Part shown: positions 7,158 through 14,748 of the stretch, piece by piece | Layout of the letters: each line of letters opens with the position of its first letter | How positions within the stretch are numbered: position 1 is the stretch's first letter | Origin: an uncultured Microbacteriaceae bacterium | Lineage (GTDB): Bacteria > Actinomycetota > Actinomycetes > Actinomycetales > Microbacteriaceae | Direction of reading: 5' to 3' | DNA: 32,699 nucleotides | Assembly (NCBI GenBank): GCA_937872445.1 | Contig: CALMSL010000095.1 | Span: forward strand, 1-32,699 | Translations under genes and position numbers: made by a program | Notes under the pieces: model-generated | What the model was told of the DNA's origin: nothing | The model's database searches: none | Seen by the model: the letters and a program-made list of their open reading frames with translations, nothing else

Positions 7158-9065
7158 TTAAGCGTTCGCGCGCTTGAGGCTCGCGGCCGCTCTGGCCCGC
7201 GCGTTCTGGTCCAGTTCGACCTTGCGGATCCGCACAAAATCGGGGGTCACTTCCACGCATTCGTCCTCGCGCGCGAACTCGAGACACTCCTCCAGGGTGA
7301 GCTGGCGGGACGGCGTCATCCTCTCGAACGTGTCCGAGGTGGACTGGCGCATATTGGTGAGCTGCTTCTCCTTGGTGATGTTCACGTCCATGTCTTCGGA
7401 ACGCGAATTCTCGCCGACCACCATGCCCTCGTACACTTCCTGGGTCGGCTCGACGAAGAAGCTCATCCGCTCCTGGAGTGCGACCATGGCGAACGGCGTT
7501 GCCACTCCCGCGCGGTCGGCGACGATGGAGCCCGTGTTGCGGGTCACAATCGATCCGGCCCACTTGTCGTAGCCGTGCAGGATGGCGTTCGCGATCCCGG
7601 TGCCGCGCGTGATCGTCAGAAATTCGGTGCGGAACCCGATGAGCCCGCGGGAAGGAACGATGAATTCCATCCGCACCCAGCCGGTGCCGTGGTTGCTCAT
7701 GCCGTCCATGCGCCCCTTGCGGGCCGCGAGGAGCTGGGTGATCGCGCCGAGGTGCTCCTCCGGCGCGTCGATGGTGAGGTGTTCGAACGGCTCATGCACC
7801 GCGCCATCCACCCGACGCGTGACCACCTGGGGCTTGCCAACCGTGAGCTCGAAGCCCTCCCGGCGCATCTGCTCGACGAGGATCGCCAGGGCGAGCTCGC
7901 CGCGGCCCTGAACCTCCCACGCATCCGGGCGGCCGATGTCGAGCACCCGCAGCGACACGTTGCCGACGAGTTCGCGGTCGAGGCGGTCCTTCACCATGCG
8001 GGCCGTGAGCTTGTGGCCTTTGACTTTGCCGACGAGCGGGCTCGTGTTCGTCCCGATCGTCATGGAGATTGCCGGGTCATCCACGGTGATCGCGGGCAAC
8101 GGCCTGATGTCGTCGGGGTCGGCGAGCGTGTCGCCGATCGTGATGTCGGCGAATCCGGCCACCGCGACGATGTCGCCGGGGCCCGCGCTGTCCGCCGGGT
8201 AACGGTCGAGCGCCTTCGTGATCATGAGCTCGGTGACGCGCACATTGTGCACTTCACCGTCCTTGCGCACCCAGGCGACCGTCTGGCCTTTCTTGAGTGT
8301 GCCATTGAAGATGCGCAGCAGCGCGAGGCGTCCGAGGAACGGCGAAGCGTCCAGGTTCGTCACGTGGGCCTGCAGGGGCGCATCCGAGTCGAAGCGCGGT
8401 GCCGGAATGTGCTGGAGGATTGCCTCGAACAGCGGTTCCAGGTCGGTGTTGTCGGGGAGTTCGCCGTTGTCCGGCTTCGTGTGGCTCGCGGCGCCGTTGC
8501 GTCCGGACGCGTACACGATGGGCACGTCGAGGATCGCGTCGATGTCCAGGTCCGGCACGTCGTCCACGAGGTCGCTCGCGAGTCCGAGCAGGAGGTCCTG
8601 GCTTTCGGCGACGACGTCGTCGATGCGGGCATCCGGCCGGTCCGTCTTGTTCACGAGCAGGATGACGGGCAGCTTCGCCTCGAGAGCCTTGCGCAGCACG
8701 AACCGGGTTTGCGGCAGGGGTCCCTCGCTCGCATCGACGAGCAGCACGACGCCGTCCACCATGCTCAGGCCCCGCTCCACCTCGCCGCCGAAGTCGGCGT
8801 GGCCGGGGGTGTCGATCACGTTGATCGTCACGGGACCGTCGGTCGCGTGAACCCCCGAATAGCTGATGGCCGTGTTCTTGGCCAGAATCGTGATGCCCTT
8901 TTCGCGCTCCAGGTCGCCCGAGTCCATCGCCCGTTCCTCGACGTGCGCGTGCTCTCCGAACGAGTTCGTCTGGCGCAGCATTGCGTCGACGAGAGTGGTC
9001 TTTCCGTGGTCTACGTGCGCGACAATTGCCACGTTGCGCAAGTCGTTGCGGGTGGCAATAGGCAT
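7158..9065 (-). CDS. typA: Translational GTPase TypA/BipA
   Basis: The 635-residue ribosome-associated GTPase is related to EF-G and LepA and acts in ribosome assembly and stress or cold adaptation. GTPase motifs are clear: G1 AHVDHGKTT at 16-24, G2 GITI at 57-60, G3 DTPGH at 85-89 and G4 NKTD at 139-142. The later segments with VQGRGELALAILVEQMRREG, SRGLIGFRTEFLTITRGTG and the C-terminal NITKEKQLTNMRQSTSD are diagnostic of TypA rather than LepA or EF-G. Full family length. The ATG at 9063-9065 follows a -10-like GACACT by six bases. It stands alone between the second peptide transporter and the small lipoprotein gene. Confidence 0.96.
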   Translation of the reverse strand: MPIATRNDLRNVAIVAHVDHGKTTLVDAMLRQTNSFGEHAHVEERAMDSGDLEREKGITILAKNTAISYSGVHATDGPVTINVIDTPGHADFGGEVERGLSMVDGVVLLVDASEGPLPQTRFVLRKALEAKLPVILLVNKTDRPDARIDDVVAESQDLLLGLASDLVDDVPDLDIDAILDVPIVYASGRNGAASHTKPDNGELPDNTDLEPLFEAILQHIPAPRFDSDAPLQAHVTNLDASPFLGRLALLRIFNGTLKKGQTVAWVRKDGEVHNVRVTELMITKALDRYPADSAGPGDIVAVAGFADITIGDTLADPDDIRPLPAITVDDPAISMTIGTNTSPLVGKVKGHKLTARMVKDRLDRELVGNVSLRVLDIGRPDAWEVQGRGELALAILVEQMRREGFELTVGKPQVVTRRVDGAVHEPFEHLTIDAPEEHLGAITQLLAARKGRMDGMSNHGTGWVRMEFIVPSRGLIGFRTEFLTITRGTGIANAILHGYDKWAGSIVTRNTGSIVADRAGVATPFAMVALQERMSFFVEPTQEVYEGMVVGENSRSEDMDVNITKEKQLTNMRQSTSDTFERMTPSRQLTLEECLEFAREDECVEVTPDFVRIRKVELDQNARARAAASLKRANA

Positions 9066-9071
9066 GGGTGT

Positions 9072-9113
9072 AGTGTCCTCGATCTTCTTGGGGGGCAGTC
9101 AATACTACTTGAC
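9072..9113 (-). promoter_or_regulatory. Probable typA promoter with a small dyad
   Basis: On the minus strand a good -35 TTGACT (9097-9102) is followed 19 bases later by GACACT (9072-9077), six bases before the typA ATG. The spacer is longer than usual. The -35 lies in a dyad GTCAA-N6-TTGAC (9098-9113) that could be an operator. Confidence 0.4.
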
Positions 9114-9139
9114 CCGCGCGGAGTTCGCCGTCCCCGCCT

Positions 9140-9161
9140 CCGGCGCACGCGTTGCGCCCGG
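9140..9161 (-). terminator. GC-rich hairpin after the second transporter ATPase gene
   Basis: About 10 bases beyond the stop at 9171, an imperfect stem of eight pairs with one bulged G (CCGG.CGCA against TGCGCCGG) can form around a 5-base loop. There is no T-run. It separates the peptide transporter from typA. Confidence 0.4.
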
Positions 9162-9170
9162 CCGCCGACG

Positions 9171-10931
9171 CTACGCGGTGAGCTTCAGTTTTGCCCCGGG
9201 GATGGCAGCCAGCAGTTCGCGCGTGTACTCCGTCTTCGGGTTGTCGAACACTTCATCGACCGTTGCGGCCTCCACGATCTGCCCCTGACGCATGACGCAC
9301 ACGCGGTCTGCGATCATTCGCACGACCGCGAGGTCGTGGGTGATGAACAGGTAGGTGAGGCCCAGTTCTGCCTGCAATTCCGCGAGAAGCGACAGGATTT
9401 GGCCCTGGACGAGAACGTCCAGTGCCGAAACGGCTTCGTCCAAGATCACAATTTCCGGCTTGAGCGCGAGCGCTCGCGCGACGGCGACCCGCTGGCGTTG
9501 ACCGCCCGACAATTCGCCCGGATACCGGGTGGCCAGATTTGCCGGAAGCGCGACCTGTTCCAGAAGTTCCGTGACGCGCTGCCTGCGGAACTCCTGGTCG
9601 CCAGCCTTGTGGATGACGAGCGGTTCGGCAATGGTGTGCCGGATGTTGCGCAACGGGTCCAGGGAACCGTACGGGTCCTGAAATACAGGCTGCATCGTGC
9701 TGCGAAGCTCGAAGAGCGCCCGGCGGCCAAGGCCGGCGGTGTCCTGGCCGGCGATGGCGATGTTTCCGCTCGTGGAGTCCTCAAGCTGAAGCAGCAGTTT
9801 GGCGACGGTGGATTTACCCGAGCCGGACTCTCCGACGAGCGCCATGGTCGTCCCGCGCTCCACCGTGAAGCTCACATCGTCAACCGCCTTCAGGTACTTC
9901 GATTCGCCGCGCCCGCCGCGAATCCTGAACACCTTCGTGAGGTTGTCCACGGCGATCGCCGGTGTGCCGTCCACCCCGGGCGCCGTCTTTCGCGTCGCCC
10001 GCGGAGTCGTTTTCAGCACTTCGCGAGCAGCGAGCGAAGGTTCGGTTCCCTCAACCTTTGCCTTCGCGTGCGATGCCTGAATCCGCCGGGAGGCAAGGCT
10101 CGGTGCTGCCGCAACCAATCGCTGGGTGTACGGGTGGCGCGGGTTGGCGAGGATCTCCTCCGAGGGGCCGGACTCGACGATCCTTCCGCGATACATCACC
10201 ACGAGCTGCTCCGCCCGCTCCGCAGCCAAACCGAGATCGTGGGTGATGAACAACAGGGCCGTACCGGAGTCCTTCGTCATCGTCTCGAGGTGATCGAGGA
10301 TGACTTTCTGAACCGTCACATCGAGGGCTGACGTCGGCTCATCCGCGATGAGCAGCTTCGGGCGCGCGGCAAGCCCCATCCCGATGAGAACGCGCTGGCG
10401 CATGCCGCCGGAGAACTGGTGCGGGAACTGCTTCAGCCGTTTCTCGGCATCCTTCAGCCCCGCCAGCTCCAGCGCTTTCGTTGCCTCGCGCTTCACGTTC
10501 TTTCTGCCCGTCGCCACGCCGTTGGCGCGCACGGCCTCCTCCATCTGGAATCCGACGCTCCAGACCGGGTTGAGGTTGGACATCGGATCCTGCGGAACGA
10601 ATCCGATTCCGCGGCCCCGAACGGATTCGATTTCGGTGCGGGACATGGCGGTGAGGTCACGGCCGTCGAACAGCACCTGACCGCCCGTGATGAGACCAGA
10701 GCCGGGAAGCAGGTTGATGATGGCGTGCGCCATCGTGGACTTGCCCGAACCGGACTCGCCGACGACGGCGACGGTGCCACCGGGCATGAGCGTCATACTG
10801 ACCCCGTCGAGCGCCATGACCATGCCGTCCTGGCTCGGGAACCCGACGTGGAGGTCCCTGACCTCCAGAAGGGGCTGGCCCAGCGGGACGACGGCGGACG
10901 CAGATTTTTCGAGTGGTTCCGTCGCGGTCAT
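9171..10931 (-). CDS. Peptide ABC transporter, fused two-domain ATPase (OppD-OppF type), system 2
   Basis: The 586-residue cytoplasmic protein joins two complete ATP-binding domains that drive a peptide importer. Domain 1 has Walker A GESGSGKST at 58-66, signature FSGGM at 173-177 and Walker B LLIADE at 193-198. Domain 2 has Walker A at 367-375, signature LSGGQ at 474-478 and Walker B ending LDE near 499. A basic linker of about 50 residues (280-328) joins them. After domain 1 the segment NPRHPYTQRLVAAAPS is the end-signature of OppD/DppD-type ATPases. The ATG at 10929-10931 overlaps the permease stop as ATGA. It is the last gene of the second transporter. The substrate is presumably di- or oligopeptides, inferred from family. 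Confidence 0.92.
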   Translation of the reverse strand: MTATEPLEKSASAVVPLGQPLLEVRDLHVGFPSQDGMVMALDGVSMTLMPGGTVAVVGESGSGKSTMAHAIINLLPGSGLITGGQVLFDGRDLTAMSRTEIESVRGRGIGFVPQDPMSNLNPVWSVGFQMEEAVRANGVATGRKNVKREATKALELAGLKDAEKRLKQFPHQFSGGMRQRVLIGMGLAARPKLLIADEPTSALDVTVQKVILDHLETMTKDSGTALLFITHDLGLAAERAEQLVVMYRGRIVESGPSEEILANPRHPYTQRLVAAAPSLASRRIQASHAKAKVEGTEPSLAAREVLKTTPRATRKTAPGVDGTPAIAVDNLTKVFRIRGGRGESKYLKAVDDVSFTVERGTTMALVGESGSGKSTVAKLLLQLEDSTSGNIAIAGQDTAGLGRRALFELRSTMQPVFQDPYGSLDPLRNIRHTIAEPLVIHKAGDQEFRRQRVTELLEQVALPANLATRYPGELSGGQRQRVAVARALALKPEIVILDEAVSALDVLVQGQILSLLAELQAELGLTYLFITHDLAVVRMIADRVCVMRQGQIVEAATVDEVFDNPKTEYTRELLAAIPGAKLKLTA

Positions 10932-11911
10932 CGTTGGGCCCTCGCTTTCGGGTCGAGCGCGTCGCGAACAAGTTCGCCGAGCGAAATGAAGGCAAAAACA
11001 GCGATGAACAGCGCCGCCGACGGGTAAATCAGCGTCAGGGGTGCCGTGCGCAGATACGTCTGAGCCTGGTTGATGTCGTTGCCCCACGACATGATGTCGG
11101 ATCCCATCCCCACCCCGAGGAAGGAGAGGCTCGCCTCCGCGACGATGGCACCGGCGAGCGACAGCGTCGTGATCACGATCACCGGTGCGATGGAGTTCGG
11201 AAGTACGTGTTTCAGGAGAATCTTGAACCGCGACATTCCCAGCGCCGTGGAGGCCATCACGAAGTCCGCATTTTTCACCCTGAATATTTCGGATCTCAGC
11301 ACCCTCGCCGTGGCCGGCCACGCAAACAGCCCGATCGCCAGCGAAATGCTCCACACGCTGCGGTACTGGGACAGGACGGACATGATGACGACTGCGGCGA
11401 GGATGTACGGAATCGAGAAGAAGATGTCGCCGAGGCGGGACAGCACGGAGTCGACCCACCCGCCGTAGAAACCGGAGAATGCGCCGAACACGACGCCGAG
11501 GAACGTGGTGAGGGTAATGACAATGAACCCGACGGCCAGCGACGTCGACGCACCGTACAGGAGGCGAGAGTAGATGTCGCAACCCTGCTTGGTAAACCCG
11601 AGAGGGTGCCCTGCCGTGGTGGGTCCGTTGCTGTTGCTGAGGAAACACTCGTTGTTCGGCGGAGTGTCCGTGAACAGCCAGGGGAACAGCGCGACGAAGA
11701 TGAGCGCCACGATCATGGTTGAGGAGATCCAGAACAGCGGCCGGCCCTTCAGGTCCCGCCAGGCGTCAAGCCACAGGTTGCTGCGCCGTTCGGTCACGCG
11801 GACCGCGTCAATGCCGAAGCTTTCCTCGCTCGTCGAGGCCGCAACGAAGTGGGGTATCTCTCGTCGGGTTCCCGGGGTGACCCGCGGGGTGGGCTCAGTT
11901 TCACTTGACAT
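10928..11911 (-). CDS. Peptide ABC transporter permease, OppC/DppC type, system 2
   Basis: The 327-residue membrane protein has a long cytoplasmic N-terminal tail, a first helix near residues 60-80, an external loop with HPLGFTKQGCDIYSRLLYG and five further helices. The coupling (EAA) loop EIFRVKNADFVMASTALGMS followed by RFKILLKHVLPN docks on the ATPase. The start is set at 11911 (MSSETEPTP) because AAGGA lies six bases upstream. A reading from 11950 would add 13 residues lying inside the upstream permease gene without a ribosome site. It overlaps the upstream gene by 11 bases and the ATPase by four, so the genes are translationally coupled. Confidence 0.92.
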   Translation of the reverse strand: MSSETEPTPRVTPGTRREIPHFVAASTSEESFGIDAVRVTERRSNLWLDAWRDLKGRPLFWISSTMIVALIFVALFPWLFTDTPPNNECFLSNSNGPTTAGHPLGFTKQGCDIYSRLLYGASTSLAVGFIVITLTTFLGVVFGAFSGFYGGWVDSVLSRLGDIFFSIPYILAAVVIMSVLSQYRSVWSISLAIGLFAWPATARVLRSEIFRVKNADFVMASTALGMSRFKILLKHVLPNSIAPVIVITTLSLAGAIVAEASLSFLGVGMGSDIMSWGNDINQAQTYLRTAPLTLIYPSAALFIAVFAFISLGELVRDALDPKARAQR

Positions 11912-12830
11912 AACGAATCCTTGGGTCCAGCAGTCCATACAGCAGGTCAATGAGGAGGTTCACGCCGAGGTACAGCAACACCATTACCGTGACAAACGAC
12001 ACAACGGTGGGCCCCTCACCGCGGATGATCGCCTGATAGAGGGTGTTTCCGACACCGGGAACATTGAAGATTCCTTCGGTGATCGTCGCGCCGACGAGGA
12101 GCACGCCGAAGTCGGTCGCCAGATAGGTCACGCTCGGAATGAGCGAGTTGCGAAGAATGTGCACCGGAATGACCCGCCGGCGGCTGAGGCCCTTGCTGTA
12201 TGCCGTGCGGACGAAGTCCTGATTCATCGTCTCCAGTGTCGATGACCGGGTGAGCCGCATGACCTGCGCGAAGCTTGCCGTAGCCAGAACGATGGCGGGC
12301 AGAATCAGATCCTGCACTGGCGCTCCGCTGCCGACCGTGGTGCGCGACCACCCGAGCCACACCCCGAACACGTACTGAGCGACAAACGCGGTGACGAAAA
12401 TCGGCAGGGAGATGAGCACGAGGCTTACCCCCAGCGAAGAGTTGTCGAAGAACTTGCCCTTGCGCAGGCCGGAGACGAGACCGACCAGGATCCCCGCGAC
12501 GGTCAGGAATCCGAGTGCCAGGACGGCCAGGCGAGCGGTCACCGGGAACGTGCGCTGCAGAATCGAGTTGATCGCCTCGCCGGAGAAGGACACCCCGAAG
12601 TCCCCGCGGAACAGCCCACCGATGTAGAGGAAGTACTGCACGAAGAAGGGCTGGTCCAGATGGTACTGGGCACGCAACTGCTCAATGACAGCCGGGTTCG
12701 GGGACTTGTCGCCGAACAGCGCGATGATCGGATCTCCCGGCATCACGAAGACCATGAAGTAGATGAGCAGGGTTGTTCCGAAGAACACGGGAACCGCCTG
12801 AAGCACTCGGCGGAGAATATAGAGGGTCAC
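11901..12830 (-). CDS. Peptide ABC transporter permease, OppB/DppB type, system 2
   Basis: The 309-residue protein has six membrane helices and normal OppB length. It shows the classical N-terminal LYILRRVLQAVPVFFGTTLL helix, the LRAQYHLDQPFFVQYFLYI loop and the EAA coupling loop ending RRRVIPVHILRNSLIP. It forms the channel with the OppC-type partner. The GTG at 12828-12830 has AAGGA at a spacing of six. The start overlaps the stop of a possible 14-codon reading frame as GTGA. The peptide-binding gene lies 158 bp upstream, with a hairpin between. Confidence 0.93.
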   Translation of the reverse strand: MTLYILRRVLQAVPVFFGTTLLIYFMVFVMPGDPIIALFGDKSPNPAVIEQLRAQYHLDQPFFVQYFLYIGGLFRGDFGVSFSGEAINSILQRTFPVTARLAVLALGFLTVAGILVGLVSGLRKGKFFDNSSLGVSLVLISLPIFVTAFVAQYVFGVWLGWSRTTVGSGAPVQDLILPAIVLATASFAQVMRLTRSSTLETMNQDFVRTAYSKGLSRRRVIPVHILRNSLIPSVTYLATDFGVLLVGATITEGIFNVPGVGNTLYQAIIRGEGPTVVSFVTVMVLLYLGVNLLIDLLYGLLDPRIRYVK

Positions 12831-12871
12831 GCGGCGTCCTTGCCGATGAGGATCTCGAAGATCTGGTTCAT
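12827..12871 (-). CDS. Possible 14-codon leader peptide before oppB-like gene
   Basis: ATG at 12869-12871 opens MNQIFEILIGKDAA, and its TGA overlaps the GTG of the permease as GTGA, the same coupling seen elsewhere in this operon. The frame stays open some 35 codons upstream of the ATG without a better start. No Shine-Dalgarno sequence lies at a suitable distance; GGAGAG is about 20 bases away. It also contains the permease's own ribosome site. It could be chance or the tail of a lost gene. Confidence 0.25.
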   Translation of the reverse strand: MNQIFEILIGKDAA

Positions 12872-12934
12872 GGTGGTGGTTGCGTTGAGGCGCTCTCCGA
12901 CGCTATCAGAGTGGCGGAAGTGCCAACCGCGGTA

Positions 12935-12965
12935 CGAGGGGTGACGATATGCTCGCCACCCCTCG
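12935..12965 (-). terminator. Intercistronic hairpin between binding-protein and permease genes, system 2
   Basis: CGAGGGGTG (12935-12943) and CACCCCTCG (12957-12965) form a 9-bp perfect stem with a 13-base loop, 23 bases after the binding-protein stop. No T-run follows. Such hairpins often stabilise the upstream mRNA or partly terminate, so that the binding protein is made in excess of the membrane parts. This and the possible leader frame are all that the 158-bp gap shows. Confidence 0.55.
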
Positions 12966-12988
12966 CACGTGCCAGTCCGTTGCTGGCG

Positions 12989-14602
12989 TTACTTCTTGGT
13001 GATCTCGTAGTACAGCGGAACAGAGTTCCAGCCGAACTGCACGTTGGAGACGGCTGTTCCGTATCCACCGGTGACATTCGAGTACCACAGCGGGATAACC
13101 GGCAGGTCCTGAAGCAGGATCTCCTGAGCCTTCTGGAACTCGGCGTTCGCCTTGGCCAGATCGGACTCGGTCGAACCCTTCTTCAGCAACGCGTCGAACG
13201 CGGGGTTCGAGTAGTCGCCGTCGTTGGATCCGGCATTGGTTGCATAGAGCGGGCCGAGGAAGTTGAACAGACCCGGGTAGTCCGCCTGCCATCCGGTGCG
13301 GAACGGGGTCTGGATTTCCCGCTTCGTGATGAGCGTGCGTGCTTCCTTGAAGGTCGGGTACGGCGCGCCTGCGGCGTCAATCCCCAGCGTGTTCTTGATG
13401 CTGTTGATCACAGCGTCGACCCAGCCCTGGTGGCCACCGTCGGCGTTGTACGCAATCTGGAACTGACCCGTCCACGGGGCGATCGCGTCGGCCTGAGCCC
13501 ACAGCTTCTTCGCCTCATCCGGGTTGTACGCCAGAACTTCGGCACCCTTGAGCTTGTCGGTCCATCCGGCGATCACCGGGGAGGTGAAGTCGGAGGCCGG
13601 CGTGCGGGTACCTTCGAAGATCACGGACGTGATCTCCTTGCGGTTGATCGACATGGACAGTGCCTTGCGACGCAGGTTTCCTTCTTCGCCACTGAAGTGC
13701 GCGAGGCGCTCCGGGATGGTGAAGGACTGGAAGATCGCTGCGGGCTGGTTCACGGCGCGGTTGCCGAGGTCAGACTGGAACGTCGCAAATGCGCTGTTCG
13801 GGATCGCGTCCAGAACGTCGAGGTTGCCACCGAGCAGGTCGGCGTATGCCGCATCCTGGCTCTGGTAGAAGACGAACGACAGTCCGCCGTTCTTGGCCTT
13901 GCGGTCGCCCGTGTACTCCGGGTTCACGACGAGGTCAATCTTCTCGTTGTGCTTCCAGGCACCCTTGCCGGCGAGCATGTACGGGCCGTTGCCCGATGGG
14001 TTCTCGCCGAAGGCTGCCAGGTCAGTCCACGCCGACTTGGGCAGCGGGAAGAAAGCGGAGTAACCCAGACGCAGCGGGAAGTCCGCGAGCGCCGAGGTGA
14101 GCTTGATGGTGAAGGTGGTGGGGTCTACGACGTTCAGCCCCGTGAGCTCGGTGTCCGCGTCGTAGCTGAAGCCTTCGATGTCCTCGAAGAAGTAGCTGGA
14201 AAGCTGCGCGTTGCTGGCCAGTGCGCCGTACTTCCACGCCGTGACGAAGCTGTCCGCGTCGACCGGGTCGCCGTTGGTGAACTTCAGGCCCGGCTTGATC
14301 TTGACGGTGAACGTGATGTTGTCCTTGGTGGTGATCGATTCGGCCACGTCATTGTGTGGCGCACCCTTGCCGTCGTAGTAGACGAGGCCGGCAAAGATGG
14401 AGTCGAGGATCTTTCCACCACCAACCTCGTTGGTGTTGGTCGGAATCAACGGGTTCTGCGGCTCGGAGCTGTTCGCCGTGATGATCGCGGTGGCGTTTCC
14501 GCCGCCGCCGGCGGAGTCGTTGGCCGGGGCGCACCCGGTCAAGGCCATGGCGGAAACGATCGCAATAGCGCCCGCTGCCATTCCTACACGTCTGAGTTTC
14601 AC
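12989..14602 (-). CDS. Peptide-binding lipoprotein, OppA/DppA type (SBP family 5), system 2
   Basis: The 537-residue exported lipoprotein has signal peptide MKLRRVGMAAGAIAIVSAMA and lipobox LTGC with Cys24. The body is a family 5 extracellular solute-binding protein. Marks include NPLIPTNTNEVGGGKILDSI near the start, VKIKPGLKFTNGDPVDADSFV and NGPYMLAG, with VIPLWYSNVTGGYG near the end. These proteins capture peptides outside the membrane and deliver them to the OppBC channel. Translation starts at GTG 14600-14602 with a perfect AGGAGG four bases upstream. That ribosome site lies in one arm of a long inverted repeat in the leader. It is first of system 2 and lies 146 bp after the ATPase of system 1. 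Confidence 0.92.
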   Translation of the reverse strand: MKLRRVGMAAGAIAIVSAMALTGCAPANDSAGGGGNATAIITANSSEPQNPLIPTNTNEVGGGKILDSIFAGLVYYDGKGAPHNDVAESITTKDNITFTVKIKPGLKFTNGDPVDADSFVTAWKYGALASNAQLSSYFFEDIEGFSYDADTELTGLNVVDPTTFTIKLTSALADFPLRLGYSAFFPLPKSAWTDLAAFGENPSGNGPYMLAGKGAWKHNEKIDLVVNPEYTGDRKAKNGGLSFVFYQSQDAAYADLLGGNLDVLDAIPNSAFATFQSDLGNRAVNQPAAIFQSFTIPERLAHFSGEEGNLRRKALSMSINRKEITSVIFEGTRTPASDFTSPVIAGWTDKLKGAEVLAYNPDEAKKLWAQADAIAPWTGQFQIAYNADGGHQGWVDAVINSIKNTLGIDAAGAPYPTFKEARTLITKREIQTPFRTGWQADYPGLFNFLGPLYATNAGSNDGDYSNPAFDALLKKGSTESDLAKANAEFQKAQEILLQDLPVIPLWYSNVTGGYGTAVSNVQFGWNSVPLYYEITKK

Positions 14603-14606
14603 TGTT

Positions 14607-14713
14607 CCTCCTGTGGAAGATATTTGGGACAGGCACGACGTGTTGTTCGCATCGTGCCCCGCTTGACCTTATTGGAACTTCGAGGTTCGAGCGCCAAATC
14701 CTTCCACAGGAGA
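14607..14713 (-). promoter_or_regulatory. Structured leader hiding the ribosome site of the system-2 binding protein
   Basis: In the transcript, a 12-base arm (complement of 14701-14712) is a perfect inverted repeat of CTTCCACAGGAG (complement of 14608-14619). G-U pairs extend it by one on each side, to 14 bp. The second arm contains all of AGGAGG (14607-14612), the ribosome site of the GTG at 14602. Between the arms lies another hairpin, GGCACGA (14632-14638) with TCGTGCC (14652-14658). The fold would block translation until opened. No known riboswitch class is recognised. Confidence 0.6.
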
Positions 14714-14748
14714 CCCAATCGTTATCGGGTGCTGAGGATTAAACAGGA

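Noticed and set aside
10018-10056. A stretch rich in GAGCAGCGAGCGAAG resembling the palindromic repeats at 23081 and 23785.
   Set aside because: It lies in the linker of the ATPase, shares only short GC-rich words and lacks the ordered TTCGAG...CTCAG motifs. Chance similarity is likely.
7575-10331. A 918-codon open frame on the plus strand.
   Set aside because: It runs antisense through typA and the ATPase gene, both with clear family motifs. Its own translation is Arg/His/Asp-rich with no motif, as expected for shadow frames in high-GC DNA.
12868-13077. A 69-codon minus-strand frame at the 3' end of the system-2 binding-protein gene.
   Set aside because: It mostly overlaps the binding-protein gene in another frame, and its composition (Ser/Thr/Ala/Pro) looks like a shadow.
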